Under the pieces are notes generated by a model. It did not search any database and was not told the DNA's origin. It worked only from the letters and a program-made list of their open reading frames with translations. From positions 930,001 to 994,000 of the forward strand of contig OX637800.1 of the NCBI GenBank assembly GCA_951802425.1: a DNA stretch of 64,000 bases. Direction: 5' to 3'. Shown piece by piece: positions 44,200 to 56,012 of the stretch; position 1 is the first letter of the stretch; each line of letters starts with the position of its first letter. The stretch comes from Clavaria fumosa (Eukaryota; Basidiomycota; Agaricomycetes; Agaricales; Clavariaceae). A program made the translations under genes and the position numbers.

Positions 44200-45767
44200 T
44201 AAAAATCCTGATGTGTTTTCTGAAGTTTGAGGTTTTTCCGGATCGGGACATGCTCTTTTGTCGGTACAATGATCCTTTCTCCGGTGTTCGGATCGTTCAG
44301 GATCAGGTCTTGGGCACCATGAGGATGGTCGATAGTTTGGGAGCCGGTAAGCATAAAGAACGGGCGTCTGATGAGGACCTCGCAAGGTAGGGTATCGGTG
44401 ACCTGCATTTGGACGTGAAACATGCATGGACCGATCTGCAGGGGAAAGTTCTTTATTAGTCCGAGCGTCGGGGCGATGGTACCATGTGAGGACTCCATAT
44501 GAATTACGCGCTTGGAGTGCAGCGGATTACCGAGCTTCTCCCAAACATCTCTTCGCATTGCCACGATCGAGCTGCCTTGGTCGAGCAGGCACTCCGCAGC
44601 GATCCGGCTATCCAATATGCCTTCTACGATGCGGAGCGGAGCGGCATCAACAGCTACAACAAGATCGGAGGTGTCTGGCGCCGTAATGTTTGTATAAAGC
44701 GTATCCTGTACGACGGACGCAGTGACCGGAACATGGTGGGCTGTAACCATATTTTTCATCTTTTTGTGGATATCCCTGGAAATAGTGAGGAGCTCGCGGG
44801 GGGTGACTCGGACCGGTATATCCAGTGCGCGATCGAAGACCTGTTGGACTGTACCCTGATTTTCGATAGGAGCTTGGTAATGGTATTGCACATCGGAGCG
44901 TTCGGCTTTCTCGGGCTTCGAAGGGCGGGTCGCCGGAGGTGCTGTGATGACGACGGCCGGCGGGGATGGCAACGGATTAGCGTTTTTCAGGGGTCCAAAC
45001 TTCTTCTTTCCCTTGTCCATCTTCTTGGCTACCTCCGTTGTAAATGTTCGAACCATTCTTTCAAGCATCTCTTCGTCATCAAATGCATCTCCGGATGGTT
45101 CCTTGGCTTCGGTAACAGAATCTGAGGGATCGGGTGGTTGGGCTTCATAAATGGCCATGGTCGTCGGCTGTGTGTTCTGTGACTGGTATGTTGTGTAATA
45201 TTTATCGAAACGCTCCGATAGGTTGTTTCCTGCGATAGTGCCTGGCAAATATCGTCTGGAAGGCAGGCAAATCCTGCCCTCTGTATTCTGAATGCATTTG
45301 CCGGACTTGATGTATTCAAGGGCCTTCGGACAGGCACTAACAAAATGACCTAGTTCCGAACAGAAATTACATGTCCGGCCTGCAGGGGAATTCGTCGTCC
45401 GAGGAGCGGAATGTGTTGCTGGTTCGAGAGACTTGGCTGATAAAATTGATTCGAGGCGAGCCATTGTGGAAGCGAATGTTGCCAAGGCTGCGGACATATC
45501 AAACTCTTCCTTCTTGACCACCGGTTTCGTTTCTCTCCCGGGGGCTGAAGATGCAAAGCAGACGGGTCCGGAGAATTGATCGGTTGTCGCAGAGTGCGGG
45601 GACGTCGAAGAGAGTAGGAACTCGGCTGCTGCGTGTACTTCGTTCATGGGGTATGGATCCTCCAGATGGTGATTTGGTAGTATAATAGCAAGCCAGCTTT
45701 CGATCCGGCGTCTTGTATGATCCCCAAATCCGAGGATGTAAAGTCAGTTCCTGTCATTTATAGACAT
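44199..45767 (-). pseudogene. Element C gag-protease, C-terminal part
   Basis: Continues from 55596 after removal of E. Contains the knuckle CNFCSELGHFVSAC, a long linker, and an aspartic-protease domain with CLLDQGSSIVAMRRD (catalytic D-Q-G variant of D-S/T-G) and LPCEVLIRRPFFML. TGA at 45744-45746 interrupts the N-terminal side, where E has CGG. It ends QKTHQDF-stop, overlapping the pol ATG. Confidence 0.85.
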
Positions 45768-45771
45768 ACAT

Positions 45772-46679
45772 TGTAGTAGGCTGTACAGGTGTTGGCTGCA
45801 AATAGATGTTCGCGGCCGGGTTCTTCAGGGGGTCTTATTACACAACAGGTACACTAGACAGAACCTTGGAGGATGTGGAGGTCGAGTGCAAAAGGTTCAG
45901 AGAGTGAAAATATACGTTGTCCGGAGTATCCGGTATCAGATCCGATAGAGTCCGATGTTTGGATCGAAGGTTCGAGGGGCCGGCGACGACGAAGGCCAGC
46001 GGATCAATAGGTATGACGAAAGGTGAGCTTGCTAAAAATCACAGCACGATGTGGGCGTTCAAAAGGGTGGATTTCCGTATAGTCCGGTACATACTTAAGT
46101 ACATTTTTCTAAGTACAGCATACCCGATTCTACAGAAATCTCCGGAAGCTATAGAAGGCAGTGCGATATTGTACAAGGGGTCATATAGGGGTCTTTAATT
46201 TGTAAAGGAGTCATGCGGTTCGGAGGAATGAAGTGTCCGATGATCGGTGTACATCCGGACCACTCGTAAACTGAAGGAAAGTGGGGCTGGTACAGCAAAG
46301 GGGTATTAGGAACAATGGGCAAAGTACTGCAAAGGGTTTGAAATGTTCAAATGATTGAATGGTTGAAAGGGATCACAATATGAAATTTACAGCATGTTAT
46401 ATGAAATAAAGGAATGGGAATGGAATAGTGAGTATGTTGAGCGCTGACCATGCTGGAGTGATGAAATAGAAAGGTGTGGGCGGTGTGTGAGACCTGCGGG
46501 CTGTGATCTTCACGGGGAGTCGGAGACCGGAGAGTCTGATGTCGGATAAGTATCAGTCGTTATCGGAAGGTGTCGGATTGTTATCGGATCGTATCAGACG
46601 CAATTGCTTTGGATCCCGAAATATCCGGATGATCGGTATCTGTCATGTTTCTATGTTTAAACCGCATATTATCCTTACA
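45772..46679 (-). repeat. 3' LTR of element E
   Basis: 908 bp; minus-strand ends TGTAAGGATAATATGCGG and GCCTACTACA. The purine-rich ggggagaa-like tract just outside (minus strand) fits a polypurine tract. Confidence 0.92.
46540..46597 (+). promoter_or_regulatory. Phased CGG array in the 3' LTR of E
   Basis: CGG starts at 46543, 46564, 46574 and 46585, with CAG at 46554 and 46595; the step is 10-11 bp, same arrangement as in C. It lies about 250-300 bp upstream of the accessory ATG. Confidence 0.5.
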
Positions 46680-46838
46680 TTCTCCCAGGGGCTGAAAATG
46701 CAACTGCCCTCGGTTGCGACCAAACAAGGCCAAATAATCGTTTGTTGATCGTGAAGTACGCGTTGTGTGGGTGCACATAGGTCCAAACACGCACTTGTGT
46801 CTTCTCCAATAACAGCAATGCATCAACCATCCAAAAAA

Positions 46839-48399
46839 ATGGAAAACTTCGACGCTCTCGTTTTCCGGAACGCGGTCCAGGCGATGACGGAGGCGCGGAC
46901 AATGGTGCCGGGTGAGGAGTTACCGGAGCGGGGGCAGGACAGTGAATACGCAGAGTGGGTGCAGATGTATGGGGGTGATGCGGTGCGTGGTGTTTCTTTC
47001 TTTCTTTTTCACTTTGCACTGACAAGTTTTCAGGATGATTTCCTTGCGGGCTACGTTGCCGCAATCGACGATGATGTGGAGGTGGACGAAGGACTCGTCC
47101 TCATCGCACGAAGGCTCAAAAAGTGGCGAAGGCTCCGCAGGGACGAATGGACCGCCGAGCAGACGAGGAAACAGGAGGAGGCCGAAGCCGAACAGGAACG
47201 TGCGGACGAGGAGAGGGCGGCCGCCGAGAGGGCCGCAGCGGAGGCGGAGGCGGGGGGGAGGCGGACGGAGGCAATGAGAGCTGCCGAGAAGAGGGCGCGC
47301 CTTGCCCGGGCGCGCCTCATTGTGATCAGTGACAGTGACGACGATGGCGGGGCGGCGGCGGCAACAGCAACAACAATGACGGGGGCGGCGGAGTCTGGCG
47401 CAATGGCAGCGGCGATGACGACGGTATCGCCGGATGCCGCGGAGCTGCGTGGAGACGAGGTTGCAACTGCGGAGGAGGAGACAGGAAAGGTACGGGTGGC
47501 AGCGGCAGAAGATCGGGACGGTCATCGGACTGTGTGGGGAACCGATGGGGTGACGCCCGTTGGTGTTATCGAGGCGGCGGCAGTGAGTGCGGTGGCCAGG
47601 GAAGGCGAGCAGACGGTCGAGGAGCCCCTCACGTTGGAGGCTCGGGTGGGCGGGCGGATGACGGCGACTCCGGTGTGGGTGGAGATGGCGAGGCGGAGGG
47701 CGGGGGAGGAGGAGCGGAGCGGGGGCGGACATAAAGTCCCGGGCTGCACGGCAGCCTGGAGATAAGGTAAGTGGTCGATTAAAATGTGTGAAGGTTTAGG
47801 GTGTCTGATCTAATGAATAGGAACACGATCCGGGATGTGAGGAGTGCGCCCGGAAGCAGCGCGCGTGTTACGGAGTGGAGGGGATAGCGTGCTGGTGGTG
47901 CCGGACGTACAAGGTGTCGTGCAGTCTCTCGGCTGTATGAGGTAAGTAATATTCTTTTTATTTCTTGATGAATCAATCTAAAAGGTGTGTTTCAGGGGTG
48001 AAAGCCGAGAAGGTCGCGGTGTCTGGTGCCGGAGGTAAGTCAAGAGAGTACCGGATCTGTATTGGCTAACGTAGCGGTGTAGGTTCGAAGGTGGCGGAAG
48101 CGACCGCGAGCAAAAGGCCGAGGCGAGGTGCAACGCGGGTACCGGTTCGCGAGGAGACGACGCCGGAGGAGGAGGAGGAGGAGGATGAAATTGAGGATGA
48201 CAGCATGGAGCTGGTGGAGGAGCCGTCAGCGAAGAGGAGGAAGGCGGAGGCGGGTCCTAGCCGGAAGGGAAAGGAGCGGGAGACGGCGCCAGGTGTGTCC
48301 GGAAAGGAGGCGCTGGAGAGAGCGCTCCAGATGATGGAGAGGGGGGCGGATCAGGTGAGGGCTGGGGCGGAGCTTCTCCGGATGCTCCTTCTCAGCTAG
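46839..48399 (+). pseudogene. Antisense accessory gene of element E, Zn2Cys6-type cluster
   Basis: Same five-exon gene as in C: 46839-46982, 47034-47766, 47821-47941, 47996-48034 and 48083-48399, with introns at identical positions. Exon 1 encodes MENFDALVFRNAVQAM; exon 2 DDFLAGYVAAIDDDVEV, a charged helix and an SDSDDDGG patch; exon 3 CEECARKQRAC...CWWCRTYKVSC, again CX2CX6CX7CX2CX6C; exon 5 KRPRR, an acidic EEEEEEDE run and a Leu-rich C-terminus. A net 2-base loss in exon 2 (14-bp deletion near 47700 plus compensating changes) shifts the frame, and TGA replaces CGA at the end of exon 3 (about 47938), so this copy is broken. Conservation of intron sites and cysteines between two diverged elements supports a real gene carried by the family. 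Confidence 0.7.
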
Positions 48400-48551
48400 T
48401 CATCTGCTAAATACACAAAAATTTTCTTTGTTTTTGTTTTAATTTTATGTTTCATTACTGAGTGGAAAAATAGGTGAGAAGTGTGAGACTGAGGTATAAA
48501 GTGAAGAACGTCGGATATAAAGTTTGGAGTTGTCATTGAAATCAATGTAAA
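48400..48551. other. Convergent gap between accessory gene and pol
   Basis: 152 bp, A/T-rich, homologous to 34629-34843. Probable 3' ends of both transcripts. Confidence 0.5.
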
Positions 48552-51500
48552 TTATGGAGGAGTGAAGGATTGGATGGAAACAAAATGCTTAATGGTGAGG
48601 CCGAAGGTTCCAGGTTGCTCCGGAGTGTCGGTATCGGTGGCCTCATTGTCGGATTCATCGGATAGATCGGCCGCCTGGCTTTCCTCATCTTTGGTGTCGA
48701 TAGAGTTATGTGACATCTCGTGTATTTGATTGTGAGGGAGGTCCTCGTTTATCTCCATCGTTTGGTTGGTGATAGCAGTGACCGGAATCGATGTTTGCGA
48801 CCGCGGATAGTAGGGAATGATGCGGAAAGCTGCATAGTGGATTTTGGAGATGGCCCTGTCGAGTTCTGAGAGAATATATGCACTGTATTGAGTTCGGCGG
48901 ACAACGATCATCGGTCCGAAGAATCGCGGTTTTGTCTTCCGGTTTAATTCCATTTCTACGGCCGAGTTTCGGATCAATACCAGCGATCTGGGTTGGAAGT
49001 CGTAATCGATAATAGACTTGTGGTGTGCGTCGATGAACTGCTTGACGGATTGTTTGCAGGCAGTGAGCACTTTATCGGCGATTGTTGCAAGATCTTCTTC
49101 TCGTTTTTGCAGTTGGCGGGCACGAAGGGCTATCAGTTCCGGAGTGGTCATCGGGGCATCGGCGGTCGGAATTAGATATGTTGCTTTGGATATGTCGAAA
49201 GGGAAAAGCGGTTCGACGCCATGTGCGATGTAAAACGGAGAGTGACCGGTGGATCGTTGGATTGTGGTTCATTCTGCCCAAATGACTGAGGGTAAAACGT
49301 CCGGCCATTTCGATTCGTCTCTGTCTGCTGCTTTGATTAACGACTCGCGGACCGACCGGTGGGCACGTTCGATGACGCCGTTAGCGCGGGAATTATATCC
49401 GGAAATACGGATGTGATGGATTCCATACCACTTCTTGAGGAAATCGAGAGCTTTGATAAATGGGGCACTGTTATCCGTAATGATCTCTTCTACTGCTCCC
49501 CATCGGCACAGTATGTCTTCAAATATGAAGGTTCCGAGAAGTCGGGCGGTCTCGTTTCATAGCGGTCTTGCTTCCAGATATGCGGATAACGAGCATCGGG
49601 CGTGGACAAGAAGTCGGAAACCGCGGGTTCTGGGTAGGAACATGGTATCTATATGCGCTCGACGGAAAAGACCAGCCGGTGTGGCGACCGTCGGTGGAAT
49701 GAAAATCTTCCGGATTTGCCGAGTCTGGCATTGGTGACAAGTTCGGACAAACCATTTTACGTCTTGATCCAACACCGGCCACCAGAACTGATTTAGAATA
49801 TGTGTTCGGATAACGTAAACACCTTTGTGGCCAAGTGAATCATGTGCCTCTGTGATAATTGCGAGCCGTTTGTGGTCCGGAGGCACTACCTGGTGGCATC
49901 CGTTAGGTCGGCGACGCCATAGTTTGTCATCTAGAATGAAGAACTGGGATGCGGAGTGGACTAATCGTCGGAACTGGTTTGCGTCGATGCTGGAATGACG
50001 GATCGGGTTTCGAAGGAAAGATTCGATTTTGCGGATCTGTTCTTCCCTTTTCTTTGCTGTGTCGGGTCGCGGTACAAGGATGGTGGAGGATTCATTCAGA
50101 GCCGGTGAATCATTGGATGGTACCGTCGAATTGAGTAGCATCGATCCTGTGTAAGCTTTGAAGCGAGAATGGGCGATGCCAGCAAGTGGCGTCTCGGATG
50201 GGTAGGAAGCATCCAGTGCTCGATTCATGTGTTCCATGGCGAATACATAGCTCCGATCGATCCAGTCTTTGTGATCTTCGGACTCGGTGTCTTCTTCACC
50301 GTCTGCGGCACGTCGGTGTGATAGTCCGTCGGCTCCGGTGTGTTTATCTGCGGGAATATGAACAAGGTCGAAATCGAAGAGTAGTATACCGGCAATCCAT
50401 CGATTCATGGCAGCATTTGGTTGAACGTCTGGATTGTTTAGCATACCCTTAATAAACTTCGCGTCCATTTCAATGGTAAATTTCGGAAGGCCGATAAGGT
50501 AAATCCAGTACGACCAAAGTGCGTGGAAGAGTCCATATAATTCGATTTTTGCTTGAGAGTATCGGGCCTCGTGTTCGTTCCAGGTAATCGAGCCGAATCT
50601 GGATGGGTATTGGATTCCATCTTGTCCGATTTGAAATAGCACGAAGCTGATGGCGATGTTGGACGAGTCGACGGCCATAATTACGGGCTGTCCAGAGCAG
50701 TAATCGATCGGTCGAATGGTGGATGAGTTGACTATTGCGTGTTTAAGTCGGTCCATCGAATTTTGCTCTTCTTCTTCGAACCTGAATGGGACGTCCTTAC
50801 AAGTTAGGCTGACAAGTGGTCGGGCAAGTACGGCATAGTTTTTGATGAATATCCGGAGCAGTCCGCAGACGCCTAAAAATGATCGTACATCTGTGAGTGT
50901 TTCGCACGGAGGCCAGTCTCGAATGCGCTGAACATTAGAAGCGTCCGGAACTCGCCCTTCATATGTGCATGTGTGTCTGGTAACGATTGTTTCGGGGGTG
51001 CAAATTGTCGTTTTCTTGCCATTAAAGGTTCCTCCGACTATTTTGACTCATTGGAGCACCCGGTTGACGTTATTCAAATGCTCCCAAACGAACCGCCATA
51101 TTTGCGGATTCTCCGGGATCGTCTGGTAAGTGCCGTCTGGAAGCTCGTATCGGGTTTCCGGGCCCTTAATTGCTACATCATCTACGAATGGGATGGTTAT
51201 GTGCGGAATTTCATCTTGTAGTATATGCGTGACGTCTCCATGCATAATCTGCGTCGCGTTGGTGTATCCCATTGGGACGCAAGTGAGCCGTTTGGCTCCG
51301 AGAGGGGTTTGAAATGTGGTAAGGTCTCGACTTCGCTCGTCGAGAGACTGTTGATCGAAGGAGACGAATAAGTCGAGAGTTCCATAGCATCTGCGTCCGG
51401 CGAATGATTCCGCAAAAACTTCCATTATCGGGGGAACCGCGGAGTTGCCGATGGTGACTTTGTTTAATGGCTGGAGGTTATGGACAAGTCAGAGAGACTT

Positions 51501-52301
51501 TCCGTCCTTCTTTAACACGCAAAACCACTGGGACCGATAGGAGGAGTTGGACTCTTCATAGACTCTGGCCGCTATCTTGTCCCGGATAACCTTTAGAACT
51601 TCGTCGTAGATGCTGGGAGGAATCGGTATATTTTTGAAGATCCAAGGGATATGTTCGACTGTTGGGATGATAATGGGATCGAAGTATTTTGCGTCAAATC
51701 GTCCTTTCTCGGTCTCCATCCAAGCGAAGGCATCCTCCTGGGCTTTAATCAGATAGTGAACGAGTTTTTCTTTGTCCGGCCATAAAAATCCGGTGGGGTT
51801 TGCATTATGTGCATCTTTCCGGTCTTGAGTATATTGGAGACCGGGGGTGAAATCAGGTGGGTGTGTTGGAAGTGTCGGTATATTGGCTAGGGGGTCTGGA
51901 TGCCAGCGTCAGACAATCCGGAATTCTTCAGGTACCATTGCTTTGATCAGATTGACGCGGTTCGCTACCTTCTTATATTTCTTTCCTAGGTAAACTGGCA
52001 AAACGGTGTCCGTAGACGGGAAATTCATTTCGGAGGTATTGTTGTACAGAGGGTATGCGATATTCGGATGCGTCGGTTCACATTCGATAGCGACCGGGGA
52101 ATCAACGGAATCAAGAGAAATGTCTGAGAAGCTGGTACTGGGAATGGGATCAGGAGGTGCTAAATTTACAAGGGAAGACGATGAGAAATTTTGAACGGAA
52201 GTGGAAAAGATGGCTGGAGTCTCGTATTTGGGTATAGGTTCCGTGTCCGCATCGACCAGAGGTGAGTCCGTAGATTTGCGGATAATCGAGGCTCCAGCCA
52301 T
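48552..52301 (-). pseudogene. Element E pol (RT, RNase H, integrase) with five stops
   Basis: 1,250 codons in one minus-strand frame beginning with the ATG that shares its A with the gag-pro stop (TGATG). RT: KKDGKSL, TTFQTPLGAKRLTCVPMGY, active site FVDD (intact). RNase H: MAVDSSNIAISF, AKIELYGLFHAL. Integrase: EAHDSLGHKGVYVI, CHQCQTRQ, HIDTMFLP, ITDNSAPF, ANGVIERAHR, then FFGPMIVVRRTQYSAYIL. Premature TGA codons at 51909, 51489, 51048, 49557 and 49269 (lowest coordinates) interrupt it; most stand where F or C has CGA or CGG. No chromodomain. Confidence 0.87.
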
Positions 52302-54298
52302 CAAAAATCCGGATGCGGTTTCTTGTTATTCGATGTTTTGCGGACCGGGATTTGCTCCTTTGTTGGCACAATGATTCGTTCTCCTGTGTTCGGATCGTTT
52401 AGAATGAGATCCTGGGCTCCATGGGGATGGTCAATTGTCTGAGAGCCGGTTAGCATAAAAAATGGTCGTCCAACAAGAACCTCGCAGGGTAGCGTGTCTG
52501 CCACTTGCATTTGAACATGGAACATGCACGGACTGATCTGTAAAGGGAAATTTTTGATGAGTCCGAGCATCGGAGCGATGGTGCCATGGGATGATTCCAT
52601 ATGGATTACTCGTTCAGAGTGCAACGGATTGCCGAGCTTTTTCCAAACATCTCACCTCATTGCTACAATAGAGCTACCCTGGTCAAGAAGACACTCCGCT
52701 GCGATCCGGCTGTCTAGAATGCCCTCTACGATGCGGAGTGGAGCAGCATCGACTGCGACAACGAGATCGGAGGTATCTGGGGCCGTAATGTTCGTGTAAA
52801 GTGTGTCCTGTATGACGGAAGCAATGACTGGGATGCAGCGGGCGGTGACCATATCCTTCATCTTTTTGTGGACGTCTCCGGAAATGGCGAGTAATTCACG
52901 GGGTGTCACACGGACCGGAATGTCGAGTGTGCAATCGAAAACTTGTTGAACGGTTACCGGATTTTCTATCGGAGCTTGGTAATGATACTGGACATCAGAT
53001 CGTTCGATTCTTTCCGGCTTCAATGGGCGCATGACCGGAGGCGAGGTAATGACAATGGCGGGCGGAGGAGGTAACCTAGATGGCTGTGGATCGTTATTCC
53101 TGGGTGTGGGCGCTTTCCTTTTGCCCTTATCTACTTTCTTTGCCACATCGTTTGCAAAGGTGTGGACCATGTTTTCCAACGCGGTCGTCTCATTATCTTC
53201 TTCTTCCGATTCGTCTTCCATGTCCGGGGGGTGAGTGGATGGTCCGATCAGCTGTGCTTCAAATACCGCGGTTGTTGCCGGTTGCGTATTCTGGGATTGG
53301 TAGGTGGCGTAGTACTTGTCAAAGCGCTCTGATAGGTTATTTCCCACAATAGTGCCTGGCAAGTATCGTCCGGAGGGAAGGCAAATTCTGCCTTCGGTGT
53401 TCCGTATACATTTACCGGACTTGATGTATTCGAGGGCCTTCGGACAGGCACTAACAAAATGACCTGGTTCCAAGCAGAAATTACACGTCCGGCCTGCAGG
53501 GGAATTCGTCGTCCGAGGAGCAGAACGTTTTGCCTGTTTGAGAGACTGGGCTGATAAAATTGATTCGAGGCGAGCCATTGTGGATGCGAATGTTGCCAAG
53601 GCTGCGGACATATCAAATTCTTCCTTCTTGATCATTGGTTTCGTCTCTCTCCCGGGGGTTGCGGATGTGAAGTGGATAGGTCCGGAGAATTGATCGGTTG
53701 TTACGGAGTGCGGGGACGTTGAGGAGAGTAGAAATTCGGCTGCGGCGTGAACCTCATTCATCGGGTATGGGTCCTCTGGATGGTGATTAGGTAGTATAAT
53801 CGCAAGCCGGCTCTCGATCCAGCGCCTAGTATGATCCCCAAATCCGAGGATGTAAAGCCGGTTTCTGTCATTTGTGGACATACGTTGGGAGGTGATCAAG
53901 TGCAAAGTGATCCGGAGAAAGTCCCGGTAATATTCTCCGTGTTCTGCGCATGTGTAAACCCCTTTTTGGGCCGAGTCTGATATGAAACGGTCCAAATCGG
54001 CAACAGAAAACAAACGACTGCCATCGGAGCCTGGATAAAGGTGTCGGACAGCCGCTTTGAAGGTTTCCCAGGTCCATACCGGGTCCGGGGCTGGTGTGAG
54101 GGTCTCCCAGAGGAGACATGTGTCTGTGTCGAGGTAGTGCTTTGCGTACCGAATTAAATCGGCTTCCGGAACGTCTGGATTAATGCCAGTGAGTACGATG
54201 TCGATGTCCTCGAAATACCAGTTGAGATGGGTTGGTACTCCGTCAAAGGCGGGGGCCCCGTGAGCGCCACGGAGCGGATATCTCGGTTGGTTGGCCAT
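52301..54298 (-). pseudogene. Element E gag-protease with one stop
   Basis: Starts MANQPRYPLRGAHGAPAF. The capsid-like region includes FEDIDIVLTGINPDVPEADL and WETFKAAVRHLYPGSDG. The knuckle is CNFCLEPGHFVSAC; then come a Pro-rich linker (PSRLPPPPAIVIT), the protease CLLDQGSSIVAM, and LVGRPFFMLTGSQTIDHPHG. One TGA (52652-52654) lies just after the protease active site, where the other copies read Arg (a multi-base change, not a simple CGA to TGA). It ends KPHPDF-stop overlapping the pol start. Confidence 0.87.
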
Positions 54299-54687
54299 TG
54301 GTATTGCTGCATGAGGAAGTTCTTGTACAGCGTCGAGAGGATTCTGTGGTTCGTCAGTTGGAAATTGTAAGGTGTTCAGTTCGAGGGGTAGTGGTGTGAG
54401 CGGTGAGTGTGGTTCTTCGAAGATCTGTGGTAATGAGGTAACCGGGGTGGCGAAGCTCGTGTGGGAGTAAACAATGGATGAAATACTGAGAATGTCCGAT
54501 GGAAGAAAGTGGGAAGTTTCAATTACTTCTCCAGGAGGTTCGGAGTGCGGTGGTTCTGTGATTCGATCCGGGTTCCGACTTCTCAGACGTTCGGAGCGTC
54601 GAGGCTGGAAAGCGGAGGAGCCTCTGGGAATCCTTGAAGGCTGTAGTGAAGATGTTGTTACGACCCCCTCGCGGTGGGCTCCAAAAT
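54299..54687 (-). other. Element E leader and tRNA-type primer site
   Basis: Adjacent to the 5' LTR the minus strand reads attttggagcccaccgcgag. TGG at its start matches the complement of a tRNA CCA end, so this family uses a tRNA primer, unlike A/B/D/O. A frame upstream of MANQP is open in E, C and F and may extend gag by a non-ATG start; this is unproven. Confidence 0.5.
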
Positions 54688-55595
54688 TGTAGTAGGCTGT
54701 ACAGGTGTTGGCTGCAAATAGATGTTCGCGGCCGGGTTCTTCAGGGGGTCTTATTACACAACAGGTACACTAGACAGAACCTTGGAGGATGTGGAGGTTG
54801 AGTGCAAAAGGTTCAGAGAGTGAAAATATATGTTGTCCGGAGTATCCGGTATCGGATCCGATAGAGTCCGATGTTTGGATCGAAGGTTTGAGGGGCTGGC
54901 GATGACGAAGGCCAGCGGATCAATAGGTACGACGAAAGGTGAGCTTGCTAAAAATCACAACACGATGTGGGCGTTCAAAAGGGTGGATTTCCGTATAGTC
55001 CGGTACATACTTAAGTACATTTTTCTAAGTACAGCATACCCGATTCTACAGAAATCTCCGGAAGCTATAGAAGGCAGTGCAATATTGTACAAGGGGTCAT
55101 ATAGGGGTCTTTAATTTGTAAAGGAGTCATGCGGTTTGGAGGAATGAAGTGTCCGATGATCGGTGTACATCCGGACCGCTCGTAAACTGAAGGAAAGTGG
55201 GGCTGGTACAGCAAAGGGGTATTAGGAACAATGGGCAAAGTACTGCAAAGGGTTTGAAACATTCAAATGATTGAATGGTTGAAAGGGATCACAATATGAA
55301 ATTTACAGCATGTTATATGAAATAAAGGAATGGGAATGGAATAGTGAGTATGTCGAGTGCTGACCATGCTGGAGTGATGAAATAGAAAGGTGTGGGCGGT
55401 GTGTGAGACCTGCGGGCTGTGATCTTCATGGGGAGTCGGAGACCGGAGAGTCCGATGTCGGATAAGTATCGGTCGTTATCGGAAGGTGTCGGATTGTTAT
55501 CGGATCGTATTGGACGCGATTGCTTTGGATCCCAAAATATCTGGATGATCGGTATCTGTCATGTTTCTATGTTTAAACCGCATATTATCCTTACA
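54688..55595 (-). repeat. 5' LTR of element E
   Basis: 908 bp partner of 45772-46679; many differences, nearly all C/T or G/A. Confidence 0.92.
55455..55513 (+). promoter_or_regulatory. Phased CGG array in the 5' LTR of E
   Basis: CGG starts at 55459, 55470, 55480, 55490 and 55501, with TGG at 55511; steps are 11, 10, 10, 11, 10 bp. Confidence 0.55.
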
Positions 55596-56012
55596 ACGTT
55601 GGGAAGTGATCAAGTGCGAGGTAATCCGGAGAAAGTCCCGGTAGTATTCTCCGTGTTCTGCGCGCGTGTAAACTCCCTTTTGCGCCGAGTCTGATATGAA
55701 ACAGTCCAAATCGGCGATAGAGAACAAGCGACCGCCATCGGAACCTGGGTAAAGACGTCGGACAGCCGCTTTGAAGGTTTCCCAAGTCCATTTCGGATCC
55801 GGGGCTGGTGTGAGGGTCTCCCAGAGGAGGCATGTGTCTGTGTCGAGGTAATGCTTGGCGTACCGAATTAAATTGGCTTCTGGAACGTCTGGATTAATGC
55901 CAGTGAGTACAATGTCGATGTCCTCGAAGTACCGGTTGAGGTGTGTCGGTACTCCGTCGAAGGCAGGAGCCCTGTGAGCGCCACGGAGCGGATATCTCGG
56001 TTGATTTGCCAT
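55596..56012 (-). pseudogene. Element C gag, N-terminal part
   Basis: MANQPRYPLRGAHRAPAF to FLRITSHLITSQR, cut by element E. Same protein as the gag of E and F. It continues at 45767 with MSINDRN. Confidence 0.87.

Larger units (their letters stand above)
45772..55595 (-). mobile_element. Element E: Ty3/gypsy element with antisense accessory gene, inserted in gag of C
   Basis: 9824 bp, minus strand, with two 908-bp LTRs. Flanks are ACAT (45768-45771) and ACGT (55596-55599), a 4-bp duplication with one CpG transition. Internal order on the minus strand: primer site, gag-pro, pol, then the oppositely oriented accessory gene, then the 3' LTR. It is uninterrupted by other elements and gives the reference layout for C and F. 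Confidence 0.93.

Noticed and set aside
44199..44205. Minus-one frameshift on the T run before the gag-pro stop of C
   Set aside because: The run has only five T and does not form a canonical slippery heptamer in the gag frame, and the overlapping ATG is kept in E with a different stop; reinitiation fits better.
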